Shown here piece by piece: positions 54,450 to 64,000 of a DNA stretch of 64,000 bases. The notes beneath the pieces were generated by a model that was not told where the DNA came from, searched no databases, and was given only the letters and a program-made list of their open reading frames with translations. Made by a program: the position numbers and the translations under genes. How positions within the stretch are numbered: the stretch's first letter is position 1; each line of letters starts with the position of its first letter. Source of the stretch: Rhodoferax sp. OV413 (lineage in GTDB: Bacteria; Pseudomonadota; Gammaproteobacteria; Burkholderiales; Burkholderiaceae_C); NCBI GenBank assembly GCA_945861785.1, contig CAMAWD010000009.1:1-64000 (forward strand), in the 5' to 3' direction.

Positions 54450-55373
54450 ATGAAAAGCACTATATTGCATAAGATTGCGCCGCCGGGAACAAGCGGGGAG
54501 CCGGCAGACAAGAACCCTTTCCTGCTGGCCCTGGGCGAGCGGGTTCGCAGCGTGCGCGCGCGCCGTGGCATGACGCGCAAGGCGCTAGCGCTCGCCGCCG
54601 ATGTGTCCGAGCGGCATCTGGCGAACATGGAATATGGCGTGGGCAATGCCTCGGTTCTGGTGTTGCTCCAGGTGGCAGGTGCGCTTCAATGTTCGCTGGG
54701 GGAACTGATCGGTGACGTGACCACTTCATCCCCCGAGTGGCTGCTGATCCGTGAACTGCTGGAACAACGCGACGAAGCCACGCTGCAGCGCGTGCGCGTG
54801 TCGATCGGGGAATTGCTGGGCACTGGCGGCGACAAGGCCGCGCTGAGCGCGCGCGTCGCCCTCGTCGGCCTGCGTGGCGCAGGCAAGTCCACCCTCGGCC
54901 AGATGCTGGCGGAAGACCTCGGTTTTCCCTTTGTGGAGCTGGGTCGCGAGATCGAGAAGTTCGCCGGCTGCAGCGTGGCCGAAATCCAGGCGCTGTATGG
55001 CGTGAACGCCTACCGCCGCTATGAGCGCCGCGCCCTGGAAGAAGCGATCCAGATCTACCCCGAGGCCGTCATCGCCACCCCCGGCGGGCTGGTGTCGGAC
55101 GCAGCCACGTTCAACCAGTTGTTGTCGCACTGCACCACAGTCTGGCTGCAGGCCGATCCCGAGCACCACATGGCCCGTGTCACCGCCCAGGGTGACCTGC
55201 GCCCCATGGCCGCTAGCCGCGAGGCGATGCAGGACCTCAAGGGCATCCTGCTCGGCCGGGCGGCGTTTTACTCCAAGGCCCAGTACAAGTTGGACACCAG
55301 CGCCCAGGCGCTCGGCGCGACCTTTCAGGCATTGCGCGCACTGGTGCGCAGCGCCCTGAAACTTCCGGTTTGA
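54450..55373 (+). CDS. boxR: BoxR/BzdR-type regulator of benzoyl-CoA oxidation
   Basis: A 307-residue two-domain regulator. An XRE-type HTH occupies residues 24-85 (LALGERVRSVRARRGMTRKAL, then DVSERHLANMEYG), a linker follows, and the C-terminal domain is shikimate-kinase-like with P-loop GLRGAGKST (140-148). In BzdR of Azoarcus this domain binds benzoyl-CoA and relieves repression. The gene directly precedes boxC, B and A on the same strand. The start ATG at 54450 adds about 20 variable residues before the HTH. Confidence 0.93.
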   Translation: MKSTILHKIAPPGTSGEPADKNPFLLALGERVRSVRARRGMTRKALALAADVSERHLANMEYGVGNASVLVLLQVAGALQCSLGELIGDVTTSSPEWLLIRELLEQRDEATLQRVRVSIGELLGTGGDKAALSARVALVGLRGAGKSTLGQMLAEDLGFPFVELGREIEKFAGCSVAEIQALYGVNAYRRYERRALEEAIQIYPEAVIATPGGLVSDAATFNQLLSHCTTVWLQADPEHHMARVTAQGDLRPMAASREAMQDLKGILLGRAAFYSKAQYKLDTSAQALGATFQALRALVRSALKLPV

Positions 55374-55400
55374 AGTCTTTTTCCGGAGCCATTGGAGGAT

Positions 55401-55430
55401 TTGACGCAGGTTAGAAATATGCATTATTAT
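55401..55430 (+). promoter_or_regulatory. Putative boxCBA promoter
   Basis: TTGACG (55401-55406) and TATTAT (55425-55430) are 18 bases apart, followed by 55 bases to the boxC start. A TGCA at 55420-55423 lies in the spacer. Its position between boxR and boxC and just upstream of the TGCA-N6-TGCA site supports it. Confidence 0.55.
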
Positions 55431-55452
55431 TCTCGAATCCAATCGGGTTAAA

Positions 55453-55466
55453 TGCATTTTCATGCA
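55453..55466 (+). promoter_or_regulatory. Candidate BoxR operator, TGCA-N6-TGCA
   Basis: TGCATTTTCATGCA is exactly two TGCA elements six bases apart. The operators described for BzdR, the Azoarcus homologue, consist of TGCA repeats with this spacing. It sits about 20 bases downstream of the likely transcription start of boxC, where a bound repressor would block the polymerase. Confidence 0.65.
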
Positions 55467-55485
55467 TATTCAAAGAGGCAAATGT

Positions 55486-57144
55486 ATGAGTTCGGACCCC
55501 CGCGTCGATTACCAGACCCACCCTTCCCGGTACCGCCACTGGAAACTCGATTTCGATGGCACCATCGCGACCCTGGCCGCTGATTTCGATGAAAATGCTG
55601 GCCTGCGTCCTGGTTACAAGCTCAAGCTCAACAGTTATGACCTGGGTGTGGACATCGAACTCAACGACGCCATCAACCGCATCCGCTTCGAGCACCCCGA
55701 GGTCCGCACCGTGGTGCTCACCAGCAAGAAGGACCGGGTGTTCTGTTCCGGGGCCAACATCTTCATGCTGGGCGTGAGCAGCCATGCCTGGAAAGTCAAT
55801 TTCTGCAAGTTCACCAACGAAACCCGCAACGGGCTGGAGGACTCGTCGGCCTACAGTGGCCTGAAGTTCCTGGCGGCGGTGAATGGCGCCTGTGCCGGTG
55901 GCGGTTACGAGATGGCGCTGGCCTGCGACGAGATCATCCTGGTGGACGACCGGTCCTCGGCGGTGAGCTTGCCCGAGGTGCCACTGCTGGGCGTGTTGCC
56001 CGGCACGGGCGGCCTGACACGGCTTACCGACAAGCGCCATGTGCGCCATGACCTTGCCGACATCTTTTGCACCAGTGCCGAAGGTGTGCGCGGCCAGAAG
56101 GCGAAGGACTGGCGCCTGGTGGACGAGATTGCCAAACCGCAGGTGTTTGCCCACAAGGTGCGCGAACGGGCGCTGCAACTGGCCGAACAGAGCGACCGCC
56201 CGGCGGGCGCCAACGGGGTGGCGCTGCTGCCGCTGCAGTGCGTGGTGGAGGCCGATGCGCTGCGCTACACCCACGTGGCCGTCCAGATCGACCGCACCCG
56301 GCGCACCGCGACCTTCACGGTGCAGGGCCCGCGTGGCGCGCAGCCGCACGATGTTGCCGGCATCGAAGCGGCCGGTGCTTCCTGGTACCCGTTGCAGATG
56401 GCGCGCGAACTCGAAGACGCCATCCTGTCGATGCGCACCAACGAACTCGACATCGGCACCTGGCTGATCAAGACCTCGGGCGATGTGGCCGCCGTGCTGG
56501 CAATGGACGCAACCCTGCAGGCGCACCAGGGCCATTGGTTTGTGCGCGAGACGGTGGGTTTGCTGCGTCGCACCCTGAGCCGGCTGGATGTATCTTCGCG
56601 CTCGCTGTTCGCGCTGATCGAGCCGGGCTCGTGTTTTGCGGGCACGCTGCTCGAACTGGCGCTCGCCTGCGACCGCAGCTACATGCTGGCCCTTCCTGAC
56701 GACACGGCGCGTGCACCCCGCATTGCGGTGGACGAGGCGAATTTCGGCGCCTACCCGATGGCCACTGGCCAAAGCCGGCTGGCGCGGCGCTTCTACGAAG
56801 ATGCGCAGCCTTTGATGAACGCGCGTGCGCGCAGTGGTGAGCCACTGCACGCCGACGCCGCCTTCAGCCTCGGCCTGGTCACCGCCTGCCCGGACGACAT
56901 CGACTGGGCCGACGAGGTGCGTATTGCCATCGAAGAGCGCGTGGCGATGTCGCCCGACGCACTCACCGGCCTGGAGGCCAACCTGCGTTTCAACGGCACC
57001 GAGACCATGGCCACACGCATTTTCGGCCGGCTCACCGCGTGGCAGAACTGGATCTTCCAGCGCCCCAACGCCGTCGGCGAAAAGGGCGCACTCAAGGTCT
57101 ATGGCAAGGGCGACAAGGCCGCCTTTGACTGGAACCGTGTCTGA
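55486..57144 (+). CDS. boxC: Benzoyl-CoA dihydrodiol lyase / epoxybenzoyl-CoA dihydrolase
   Basis: A 552-residue crotonase-superfamily enzyme, the usual length for BoxC. The first crotonase-like half contains KKDRVFCSGANIFMLG (oxyanion hole) and ACAGGGYEMALACDEI; the second half is a diverged repeat. BoxC opens 2,3-epoxybenzoyl-CoA hydrolytically and releases formate, giving 3,4-dehydroadipyl-CoA semialdehyde. ATG at 55486 has AGAGG upstream and begins SSDPRVDYQTHPS; ATG at 55462 in frame is an alternative. First gene of boxCBA. Confidence 0.95.
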   Translation: MSSDPRVDYQTHPSRYRHWKLDFDGTIATLAADFDENAGLRPGYKLKLNSYDLGVDIELNDAINRIRFEHPEVRTVVLTSKKDRVFCSGANIFMLGVSSHAWKVNFCKFTNETRNGLEDSSAYSGLKFLAAVNGACAGGGYEMALACDEIILVDDRSSAVSLPEVPLLGVLPGTGGLTRLTDKRHVRHDLADIFCTSAEGVRGQKAKDWRLVDEIAKPQVFAHKVRERALQLAEQSDRPAGANGVALLPLQCVVEADALRYTHVAVQIDRTRRTATFTVQGPRGAQPHDVAGIEAAGASWYPLQMARELEDAILSMRTNELDIGTWLIKTSGDVAAVLAMDATLQAHQGHWFVRETVGLLRRTLSRLDVSSRSLFALIEPGSCFAGTLLELALACDRSYMLALPDDTARAPRIAVDEANFGAYPMATGQSRLARRFYEDAQPLMNARARSGEPLHADAAFSLGLVTACPDDIDWADEVRIAIEERVAMSPDALTGLEANLRFNGTETMATRIFGRLTAWQNWIFQRPNAVGEKGALKVYGKGDKAAFDWNRV

Positions 57145-57187
57145 GCCCCATCCCCGTTTACCCGATCCAACCCAACCTGAGCGCACC

Positions 57188-58615
<1,428 letters not shown>

Positions 58616-58620
58616 TTGCC

Positions 58621-59901
58621 ATGGACATGGCAGATACGGCTGTCATCCGGCAGCACCTGATCGACCCCGAGATCTGCATCCGGTGCAACACCTGCGAGGC
58701 GACCTGCCCGGTGGGGGCCATCACGCACGACGACCGCAACTACGTGGTGGAGGCCGACAAGTGCAATCTGTGCATGGCCTGTATTGCGCCTTGCCCGACC
58801 GGTTCCATCGACAACTGGCGCACCATGCTGCGGGTGAAGGCCTATCCGGTGGCGGAGCAACTGGTGTGGGACGAGTTGCCTGAAGAGGTGCCGCCGGACC
58901 AGCTTGCCGAAGGGGGTGATGCCGCGCCCGATGGGCTGCCGGTGCAGTCGCCATCTGCGCAGGAGGCGGTGGTGGCTGTTGGCACGCACGTGCACGCCAA
59001 CCAGCAGGTTGGTGCGACGCTGCCACCGTGGTCGGCCGCGCATGCTTACACCAACCTGTATGGGCCCAAAGCCGCATCCGTATCGGTGAGCGCAACGGTG
59101 TCGGGCAATGTCAGGGTGACTGCGGTGGGACGCGACTACGACACCCACCATGTCGTGCTCGATTTCGGCGCCATGCCGTTCCCGGTGCTCGAAGGCCAGT
59201 CGATCGGCATCCTCCCGCCTGGCCAGGACGCGGCGGGGCGGCCGCACCATGCACGCCAGTATTCGATCGCCAGCCCGCGCAACGGCGAGCGCCCGGGCTA
59301 CAACAACCTGTCATTGACGGTGAAGCGGGTGTTGCAGGACCACCAGGGCGCACCGGTGCGTGGCGTCGCGTCGAACTACCTGTGTGACCTGCAGGTGGGC
59401 GACAAGGTGCAGGTGATCGGGCCTTTCGGTGCCAGTTTCCTGATGCCCAACCATCCGCGTTCCAGCATTGTCATGATCTGCACCGGCACCGGCAGTGCGC
59501 CCATGCGTGCCATGACCGAATGGCGGCGGCGGCTGCGCGCATCCGGCAAGTTCGAAGGCGGAAAGCTGATGTTGTTCTTCGGTGCCCGCACGCAGGAAGA
59601 ACTGCCGTATTTCGGCCCGTTGCAAAACCTGCCCAGGGATTTCATCGACAGCAACTTTGCGTTTTCGCGAACACCGGGGCAACCCAAGCGCTATGTGCAG
59701 GACGTGATGCACGAGCGCGCGCCCGATCTGGTGGCGCTGCTGCAGGACCCCGACAGCTACTTCTACGTGTGCGGCCTCAAGAGCATGGAAGAGGGCGTGG
59801 TGCTCGCCTTGCGCGATGTGGCGCAGTCGGCAGGGCTGGACTGGGATGTGATCGGCACGGCGCTCAAGTTGCAGGGGCGACTGCATCTGGAGACCTATTG
59901 A
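58621..59901 (+). CDS. boxA: Benzoyl-CoA 2,3-epoxidase reductase subunit BoxA
   Basis: A 426-residue flavoprotein reductase. Two [4Fe-4S] ferredoxin motifs are at Cys19-x2-Cys22-x2-Cys25-x3-Cys29 and Cys48-x2-Cys51-x2-Cys54-x3-Cys58; a Pro/Ala-rich linker (about 85-150) leads to the FNR-type FAD and NADPH domains ([23 protein letters not shown], and the terminal LETY). It supplies electrons to BoxB. ATG at 58621 is 5 bases after the boxB stop. The window ends its box set here, with no benzoate-CoA ligase or semialdehyde dehydrogenase next to it. Confidence 0.95.
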   Translation: MDMADTAVIRQHLIDPEICIRCNTCEATCPVGAITHDDRNYVVEADKCNLCMACIAPCPTGSIDNWRTMLRVKAYPVAEQLVWDELPEEVPPDQLAEGGDAAPDGLPVQSPSAQEAVVAVGTHVHANQQVGATLPPWSAAHAYTNLYGPKAASVSVSATVSGNVRVTAVGRDYDTHHVVLDFGAMPFPVLEGQSIGILPPGQDAAGRPHHARQYSIASPRNGERPGYNNLSLTVKRVLQDHQGAPVRGVASNYLCDLQVGDKVQVIGPFGASFLMPNHPRSSIVMICTGTGSAPMRAMTEWRRRLRASGKFEGGKLMLFFGARTQEELPYFGPLQNLPRDFIDSNFAFSRTPGQPKRYVQDVMHERAPDLVALLQDPDSYFYVCGLKSMEEGVVLALRDVAQSAGLDWDVIGTALKLQGRLHLETY

Positions 59902-60086
59902 GGGTGTCTCATGGCGTGGAGCGTCGGCCCGGGTCGCCAATCGGCTGGATCGGGAAATTCGGCTGGGTTGACGGTGCTTGGGGAGCGGCGAACACAGTTT
60001 TGAGTGGTACGTGGGCTACCGTATGGTGTTGGAATCGGCGTCTTGAGCCCTGACTTGTTCATGAACCGTTTGAAGGAGAAAAAATC

Positions 60087-60323
60087 ATGAGTGCACTCAG
60101 TGTCCGGTTGCCCGAGTCCCTGCACAAGTACGCCAGAGAATACGCGGCTCAGGAGGGCATCTCCGTCAATCAACTTATCAGCACGGCGCTGGCCGAGAAG
60201 TTATCTGCCCTTGCCACGGAGGACTTTCTGGAACTGCGGGCCAAGCGCGGTACCCGCAAAAAGTTTGACGCGGTGCTCGCCAAGGTGCCAGACGAGGCAG
60301 CCGATATGCGGGACCGAAAGTAG
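60087..60323 (+). CDS. HicB/ribbon-helix-helix type antitoxin-like protein
   Basis: A 78-residue protein with a strong ribosome site (AAGGAG, 9 bases). The first 45 residues form an RHH: LSVRLPESLHKYAREYAAQEGISVNQLI, ending in a helix (STALAEKLSAL). The acidic and basic tail is typical of HicB-family antitoxins. No toxin gene (HicA or other) is found on either side within 300 bases; the next stretch holds a CaiB fragment. It may be an orphan or a free-standing regulator. Confidence 0.7.
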   Translation: MSALSVRLPESLHKYAREYAAQEGISVNQLISTALAEKLSALATEDFLELRAKRGTRKKFDAVLAKVPDEAADMRDRK

Positions 60324-60501
60324 GGCAACGCCAGATTTTCGCCAAGTCGTGGATGTCGCGGGCTGTCCTGGAGCCGGCATGCGCCGAAATATTTCTCCAT
60401 GGCTGTGCAGCAGAGCAAAGGCTGTTTACCCTGTGGGGATGTGACCATGAAGGCTGGCTGCCCATTGACGCCATCGCCACCGTGGCTTGAAGGACACCAC
60501 C
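60324..60501. other. Short stretch without a gene, ahead of the CaiB fragment
   Basis: Between the antitoxin-like gene and the CaiB fragment no frame shows a family. No toxin-like protein is encoded here in any frame that I can see. Confidence 0.5.
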
Positions 60502-60573
60502 ATGCAACCGCTCAAGGGCATCACCGTCGTTACGCTGGAACACGCGATTGCCGCGCCATTTGCCACACGCCTA
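60502..60573 (+). pseudogene. N-terminal fragment of a CaiB/BaiF CoA-transferase
   Basis: ATG at 60502 begins QPLKGITVVTLEHAIAAPFATR, the standard start of class III CoA-transferases, in 24 codons. The frame then continues as unrelated sequence and runs into the convergent zinc-ribbon gene. The remaining 370 or so codons, including the catalytic Asp, are absent from the window. Confidence 0.75.
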
Positions 60574-60630
60574 TGGGCCGTTCAAGGCCGCAGACCGAAA
60601 CACGGCGGCGCGCGGTGTCGCTTGGTGAGC

Positions 60631-60909
60631 TCAGTCAAATATCTCGTTGAGCCACGACTTCTTGCGGCTGCGCTGGTAGTGCTGGCCATCGCGGTAGCCG
60701 GAGTCCACAAAGTCCGGTGGCTGGCGACTGCGCGCCGGTGGCACCGGCGCTGCCGCAGCAGGCGCGACTGCGCTGGCCGCACGGTCCAGCAACTTGTCGA
60801 GTTCACCGCGGTCCAGCCAGATACCTCGGCAAGCTGGGCAGTAGTCGATTTCAACTCCCTGCCGATCGGTCATCACCAGGGTTGTGTCGGGGCAGGCTGG
60901 GCATTTCAT
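60631..60909 (-). CDS. Zinc-ribbon (TFIIB-type) protein
   Basis: A 92-residue protein. A zf-TFIIB zinc ribbon is formed by CPAC at residues 3-6 and CPAC at about 24-27, followed by GIWLDRGELDKLL, the family end. The rest is a Pro/Ala-rich linker and a basic C-terminus. The function is unknown; such proteins are common in proteobacteria. Its start overlaps the HPF-like gene by four bases. Confidence 0.82.
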   Translation of the reverse strand: MKCPACPDTTLVMTDRQGVEIDYCPACRGIWLDRGELDKLLDRAASAVAPAAAAPVPPARSRQPPDFVDSGYRDGQHYQRSRKKSWLNEIFD

Positions 60910-61256
60910 GGAGATCTTTCCTTGTGTTCGAAGGGGGCGGGCGGGGAGCCTGATTTCTTTTGATTGCGCTGCAAGCTGCGCGTCAGTACCTGGGTGGCGC
61001 GGCGCAGAGATCGGTCCAACGCGGTGCGCCAGTTGCGTGCGAGCGAGGCGATGACAACCGTGCCGGCAGCCTGGGTCTTGAGCTCCAGTTGGCAGCGTTT
61101 GTCCACGCCACCACGCGGGCCGTTCACGTCAGAGAACTGCACCTTGGCGCGCGGCACCTGGGTGCTCAGGCGGCGCAGCGCAAAACGCACGCGCTCGACG
61201 GAGAGGTCCCGCAGGTTGGCGCCATCGGCATCGCGGGATTCAAAAACTATTTGCAT
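60906..61256 (-). CDS. HPF/RaiA-like ribosome-associated protein
   Basis: A 116-residue protein in which IVFESRDADGANLRDLSVERVRFAL and ARNWRTALDRSLRRATQVL fit the small S30AE (HPF/RaiA) fold, one domain only, with a short basic tail. It would bind ribosomes to limit activity in stress, but the match is distant. The stop overlaps the zinc-ribbon gene by four bases, implying coupling. Confidence 0.65.
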   Translation of the reverse strand: MQIVFESRDADGANLRDLSVERVRFALRRLSTQVPRAKVQFSDVNGPRGGVDKRCQLELKTQAAGTVVIASLARNWRTALDRSLRRATQVLTRSLQRNQKKSGSPPAPFEHKERSP

Positions 61257-61300
61257 TGAGTTGCCTCCAGTGGGTGAAAGAAGACCCCACGATAGGACTC

Positions 61301-61313
61301 CACTAGACTAGTG
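61301..61313. promoter_or_regulatory. Perfect 13-base palindrome between divergent genes
   Basis: CACTAGACTAGTG, symmetric about the central A, lies 45 bases from the HPF-like start and 44 bases from the NhaR-type start. It is a likely operator, perhaps for the LysR-type protein encoded to the right. Confidence 0.45.
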
Positions 61314-61356
61314 AAAAGCAGCAAATTCCCTATCCAGATTCCCGAAAATACTGACC

Positions 61357-62241
61357 ATGAGCACTCCCTTCAATTACAAGCATCTGTATTACTTCTGGGT
61401 GGTGGCAAAAGAGGGCGGCATCTCGCGGGCTGCCGACAAGCTGGACATGGCGGTGCAAACAGTCAGCGCCCAGGTGCGTGAACTGGAGCGGTCGCTTGGT
61501 TTTGCCCTGCTCAAGCCTGCCGGGCGCGGCTTGGTGCTGACGGATGCGGGCGTGGCCGCCATGCACCAGGCCGACCAGATTTTTCAGTTGGGCGACAATC
61601 TGCCAGCATTGGTGCGTGATGCTGTGAGCACACCGACCGTGCGCCTGGCAGTGGGTATTTCAGATGGCCTGCCCAAACTCGTGGTGCGCCGCCTTTTGCA
61701 GCCGGTGATCTCCGAGCCCAACTTGCGCTTGCTGTGCAATGAGGGTGAGTTTGACGAACTGCTCGGTGATCTCGCGTTGCACCGCTTGGACCTGGTGCTG
61801 TCAGACCGCATTGCCCCGGGCAACCCCAACATCAAGCTGTACAGCCATCGAATGGGGTCGTCCGCCATCGCCTGGTACGGCACGGCGAAGTTGGTCGAGC
61901 AAGCAAGCAGGGATTTCCCGCGAAGTCTGGGCGAAGTGCCCGTGCTGATGCCCACCGCGCATGCCGCGGTACGTGCCCGCCTGGACCACTGGTTTGAGCA
62001 GCATGCGATTCGGCCGCGCATTGTGGGCGAGTTCGAAGACAGTGCCCTGCTAAAGACGTTTGGCGCCAGCGGCATGGGGATTTTTCCCGCCGCCGAATGG
62101 GTGCATGAAGATCTGCTGGCCCATTACGCCGTGCAGCGCCTGGGCCCCTGCGAAGGGGTGACCGAGCATTTTTTTGCGATTGGCACCGAAAAGAAGGTGC
62201 AGCACCCGCTGGTGCAGCGGGTGCTGCAACCCGCACTTTGA
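61357..62241 (+). CDS. nhaR: NhaR-like LysR family regulator
   Basis: A 294-residue LysR protein with the NhaR-type N-terminus (FNYKHLYYFWVVAKEGGISRAADKLDMAVQTVS, split over residues 5-37) and effector domain starting RLAVGISDGLPKLVV. NhaR activates sodium/proton antiporter genes in enterobacteria and is sensitive to sodium. No antiporter is adjacent here; the convergent terC gene is 13 bases away. The symbol is by family resemblance. Confidence 0.82.
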   Translation: MSTPFNYKHLYYFWVVAKEGGISRAADKLDMAVQTVSAQVRELERSLGFALLKPAGRGLVLTDAGVAAMHQADQIFQLGDNLPALVRDAVSTPTVRLAVGISDGLPKLVVRRLLQPVISEPNLRLLCNEGEFDELLGDLALHRLDLVLSDRIAPGNPNIKLYSHRMGSSAIAWYGTAKLVEQASRDFPRSLGEVPVLMPTAHAAVRARLDHWFEQHAIRPRIVGEFEDSALLKTFGASGMGIFPAAEWVHEDLLAHYAVQRLGPCEGVTEHFFAIGTEKKVQHPLVQRVLQPAL

Positions 62242-62254
62242 GTCTGTGCAGTTT

Positions 62255-63220
62255 TCAATGCGCCTTCTTGGGTTGCGCCGTGGCTGTGCGCACGCTCAGC
62301 ACCATGGTTAACACCAGGATGCCCACAACAACCCCCAGCGAGAACAGCACCGGAATCTTGTAGATGTCGATCAGACACATCTTCGTCCCGATGAACACCA
62401 AAATCACCGCCAGGCCATAGTTGAGCAAGTGGAATTTGTTGGCCACTGCGGCCAGCAAAAAGTACATCGCCCGCAGGCCCAATATGGCGAACACATTGCT
62501 GGTCAGCACGATGAACGGGTCGCTGGTGATGGCAAAAATTGCGGGGATCGAATCGACGGCGAAGATGACATCGGTCAGCGCAATCAGGCAGATCACCATG
62601 AACAGCGGCGTCGCGATCTTCTTGCCGTTTTCCACAGTCCAGAAGTTCTCGCCATCGAAGTTCCTGCTCACAGGCAACAGTTTGCGCAGCAGTCTGAGCG
62701 CCGGGTTGGCGTCGAGGTCGGGCTCCTTGCCGGCGGCCCACCACATCTTCACGCCGGTGAGAATGAGGAACGCACCGAAGACGTACAAGATCCAGTGGAA
62801 CTCGGCCAGCAACCAACCGCCCACCAGGATCATGATGGTGCGCAGCACGATCGCTCCGATGATGCCGATCATCAATACCCGCTTCTGAAACTGCGTGGGC
62901 ACTGCGAAATAGGTGAAGATCAACAGGAATACGAAGATGTTGTCCACTGCCAGCGACTTTTCAATCAAGTAGCCGGTGAGGAATTCGAGCGACTTGGTAT
63001 TGGCAATTTCCGTTGAGCCTGTGGCGTCTCTGACCGCCCACCAGAACAAGCCATTGAACAAAAAGCTGAGTGCGATCCAGACCAGCGACCAGTTCAGTGC
63101 TTCTTTGACGCCAATGTCGTGCGAGCCCTGTTTTTTTAGCACCACGAAGTCAATGAACAGCGACACCAGCACGATGCCACCAAAGGTGGCCCACAACCAG
63201 AGTGGAGCAATCGTCTGCAT
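62255..63220 (-). CDS. TerC/Alx family membrane protein
   Basis: A 321-residue protein with about nine membrane segments. The acidic family motifs LFIDFVVLKK, SLAVDNIFVFLLIF and ALTDVIFAVDSIPAIFAIT are all intact. TerC/Alx proteins are implicated in metal (Mn2+) export and in tellurite or pH responses. The C-terminus is cytoplasmic and basic. The leader carries a GC-rich hairpin. Confidence 0.9.
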   Translation of the reverse strand: MQTIAPLWLWATFGGIVLVSLFIDFVVLKKQGSHDIGVKEALNWSLVWIALSFLFNGLFWWAVRDATGSTEIANTKSLEFLTGYLIEKSLAVDNIFVFLLIFTYFAVPTQFQKRVLMIGIIGAIVLRTIMILVGGWLLAEFHWILYVFGAFLILTGVKMWWAAGKEPDLDANPALRLLRKLLPVSRNFDGENFWTVENGKKIATPLFMVICLIALTDVIFAVDSIPAIFAITSDPFIVLTSNVFAILGLRAMYFLLAAVANKFHLLNYGLAVILVFIGTKMCLIDIYKIPVLFSLGVVVGILVLTMVLSVRTATAQPKKAH

Positions 63221-63249
63221 AAATACCTTGTAAGTTGGAGAAAGGCCAC

Positions 63250-63261
63250 CCCCGCAAGGGG
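63250..63261 (-). other. Small GC-rich hairpin in the terC leader
   Basis: In the terC leader CCCC-TTGC-GGGG (minus strand) can pair about 30 bases before the start codon, flanked by AAAG and CTTT that may extend it with a bulge. It may affect translation. It does not match the yybP-ykoY manganese riboswitch that precedes some terC/alx genes. Confidence 0.3.
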
Positions 63262-63485
63262 CTTTGCATGCGCGGTATGTGAAAACGCCAGCACATGAAT
63301 GAGAGGCGAGTCTAACGAGATAATCACTTGTTTATCGTGACTTTTAAGGCGTAAAAGTTCGGAAAAAAAGGAGTGTTTGGGCGAGTTTTCCTGTGGTTGA
63401 GCTGGTTGGTCCGGTCGCCCCCCGCAGGCGTACCGTGCTACGCTGCGCCAACAGACAATCGCAGACGACAACAGGAGACATTGCC

Positions 63486-64000
63486 ATGATCGAGCACCAC
63501 GTCGATATCGCTACCGCCGACGGCGCCATGAACTGCTTCGTGGTCCACCCGGAAGAGGGGGGCCCGCACCCGGTGGTGTTGTTCTACATGGACGCACCAG
63601 GCAAGCGCGAGGAGCTGCACGACATGGCGCGGCGGATCGCGGCGGTGGGGTATTTCGTGGTGCTGCCCAACCTTTACTACCGGCGTTCACGCGATTTCTG
63701 GCTTACCGAGCGAACCGAGGCCATGATGGCCCACATGTTTGGCCTGATGGCCACACTAGACACCAGCACCAACCGCTGCGACACACAGGCCATGTTGGAC
63801 TACGTCGACGGACAGAAGCAGGCGGACGCATCGCGTGTGGGAGCCGTGGGATATTGCATGAGCGGGCCATTTGTGGTGTGGGCGGCGGCGGGATTTCCGG
63901 ATCGGCTGCGGTGCATTGCCTCGATTCATGGCGCCAACATGGCGACCGCGGCGCCGGATTCGCCGCACCGTGCGGTGGCCGGTGTGCGCTGCGAAAGTTA
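63486..64000 (+). CDS. Dienelactone hydrolase family protein, 3' end outside window
   Basis: The ATG at 63486 follows AGGAG by 9 bases and the frame stays open to the window end (171 codons seen). It is an alpha/beta hydrolase of the dienelactone hydrolase type: nucleophile Cys124 in VGYCMSG, the same position as the family GYCLGG, and early strand HPVVLFYMDAPGKREEL. The acid and His lie beyond the window. Likely roles are lactone hydrolysis in aromatic catabolism or general carboxyl-ester hydrolysis. Confidence 0.85.
   Translation, partial: MIEHHVDIATADGAMNCFVVHPEEGGPHPVVLFYMDAPGKREELHDMARRIAAVGYFVVLPNLYYRRSRDFWLTERTEAMMAHMFGLMATLDTSTNRCDTQAMLDYVDGQKQADASRVGAVGYCMSGPFVVWAAAGFPDRLRCIASIHGANMATAAPDSPHRAVAGVRCES

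Noticed and set aside
63221-63440. A yybP-ykoY manganese riboswitch before terC
   Set aside because: Only a small GC hairpin is present; the conserved core sequences of the riboswitch are not seen.

Overview
The window is a high-G+C stretch of a betaproteobacterial chromosome, most like Burkholderiales/Comamonadaceae. The reasons are the aerobic benzoyl-CoA (box) genes with a BoxR regulator, several Bug/TctC-type periplasmic binding proteins, Liv, Dpp and TRAP importers, many class III CoA-transferase and SDR genes, and dense operons with GTGA or ATGA overlaps. The genus cannot be fixed from the sequence alone. Most intact genes concern uptake and breakdown of aromatic or sugar-derived acids.

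Layout. 1-13.2 kb is a first aromatic-acid region. It holds a fumarylacetoacetate-hydrolase-type enzyme (cut by the window edge), an FMN reductase, a complete Liv ABC importer with its binding protein and a VOC enzyme. After a decayed hydrolase and a DUF4143 ATPase preceded by a striking hairpin come a MarR regulator, a phthalate-dioxygenase-type reductase divergent from a Rieske oxygenase, a Bug protein and a 4,5-dihydroxyphthalate-decarboxylase-like protein. 13.2-19 kb is partly eroded: an AlkC/AlkD-like repair gene, a LysE exporter and a histidine kinase/response regulator pair are all broken, between intact genes for a PLP trans-sulfuration enzyme, a DUF1993 protein and a lipoprotein cytochrome c. 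19-22.7 kb has a DUF6629 membrane protein, a cyclase-family hydrolase, an MFS transporter and tRNA-Gly(CCC). Next to the tRNA is an integrase remnant and about 0.7 kb of debris.

23.7-33.7 kb is a second catabolic unit: a LysR regulator divergent from a hot-dog/MaoC-like protein, a complete Dpp-type ABC importer (two ATPases, binding protein, two permeases) and a tandem-fused class III CoA-transferase. 34-35.6 kb is the relic of a Bug/SMP-30/RraA operon in which only the SMP-30 lactonase is full length. 35.7-42.6 kb is ordinary chromosome: a 48-residue Cys-rich protein, gabD, alaS, an EamA permease, OsmC and a jelly-roll protein.

42.6-54.2 kb is a sugar-acid region built round a TRAP transporter and a very convincing L-rhamnonate dehydratase. 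It also has three SDRs, an HpcH/HpaI aldolase, a TIM-barrel isomerase, two PhyH-type dioxygenases, a D-2-hydroxyacid dehydrogenase and an ABM monooxygenase. 54.4-59.9 kb is boxR-boxC-boxB-boxA, with a candidate BoxR operator in front of boxC. 60-64 kb holds an orphan HicB/RHH antitoxin, a CaiB fragment, a zinc-ribbon protein and an HPF-like protein, a NhaR-type regulator, a TerC protein and the start of a dienelactone hydrolase.

The most unusual feature of the window is the number of genes that keep recognisable start and end sequences but have lost the middle, some while remaining in frame (LysE, RraA, Bug; out of frame in the AlkC-like gene), together with fused or truncated fragments (kinase/regulator, CaiB, alpha/beta hydrolase, integrase). 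This suggests either deletion-driven erosion of accessory catabolic genes or an assembly artefact, and read mapping could separate the two.
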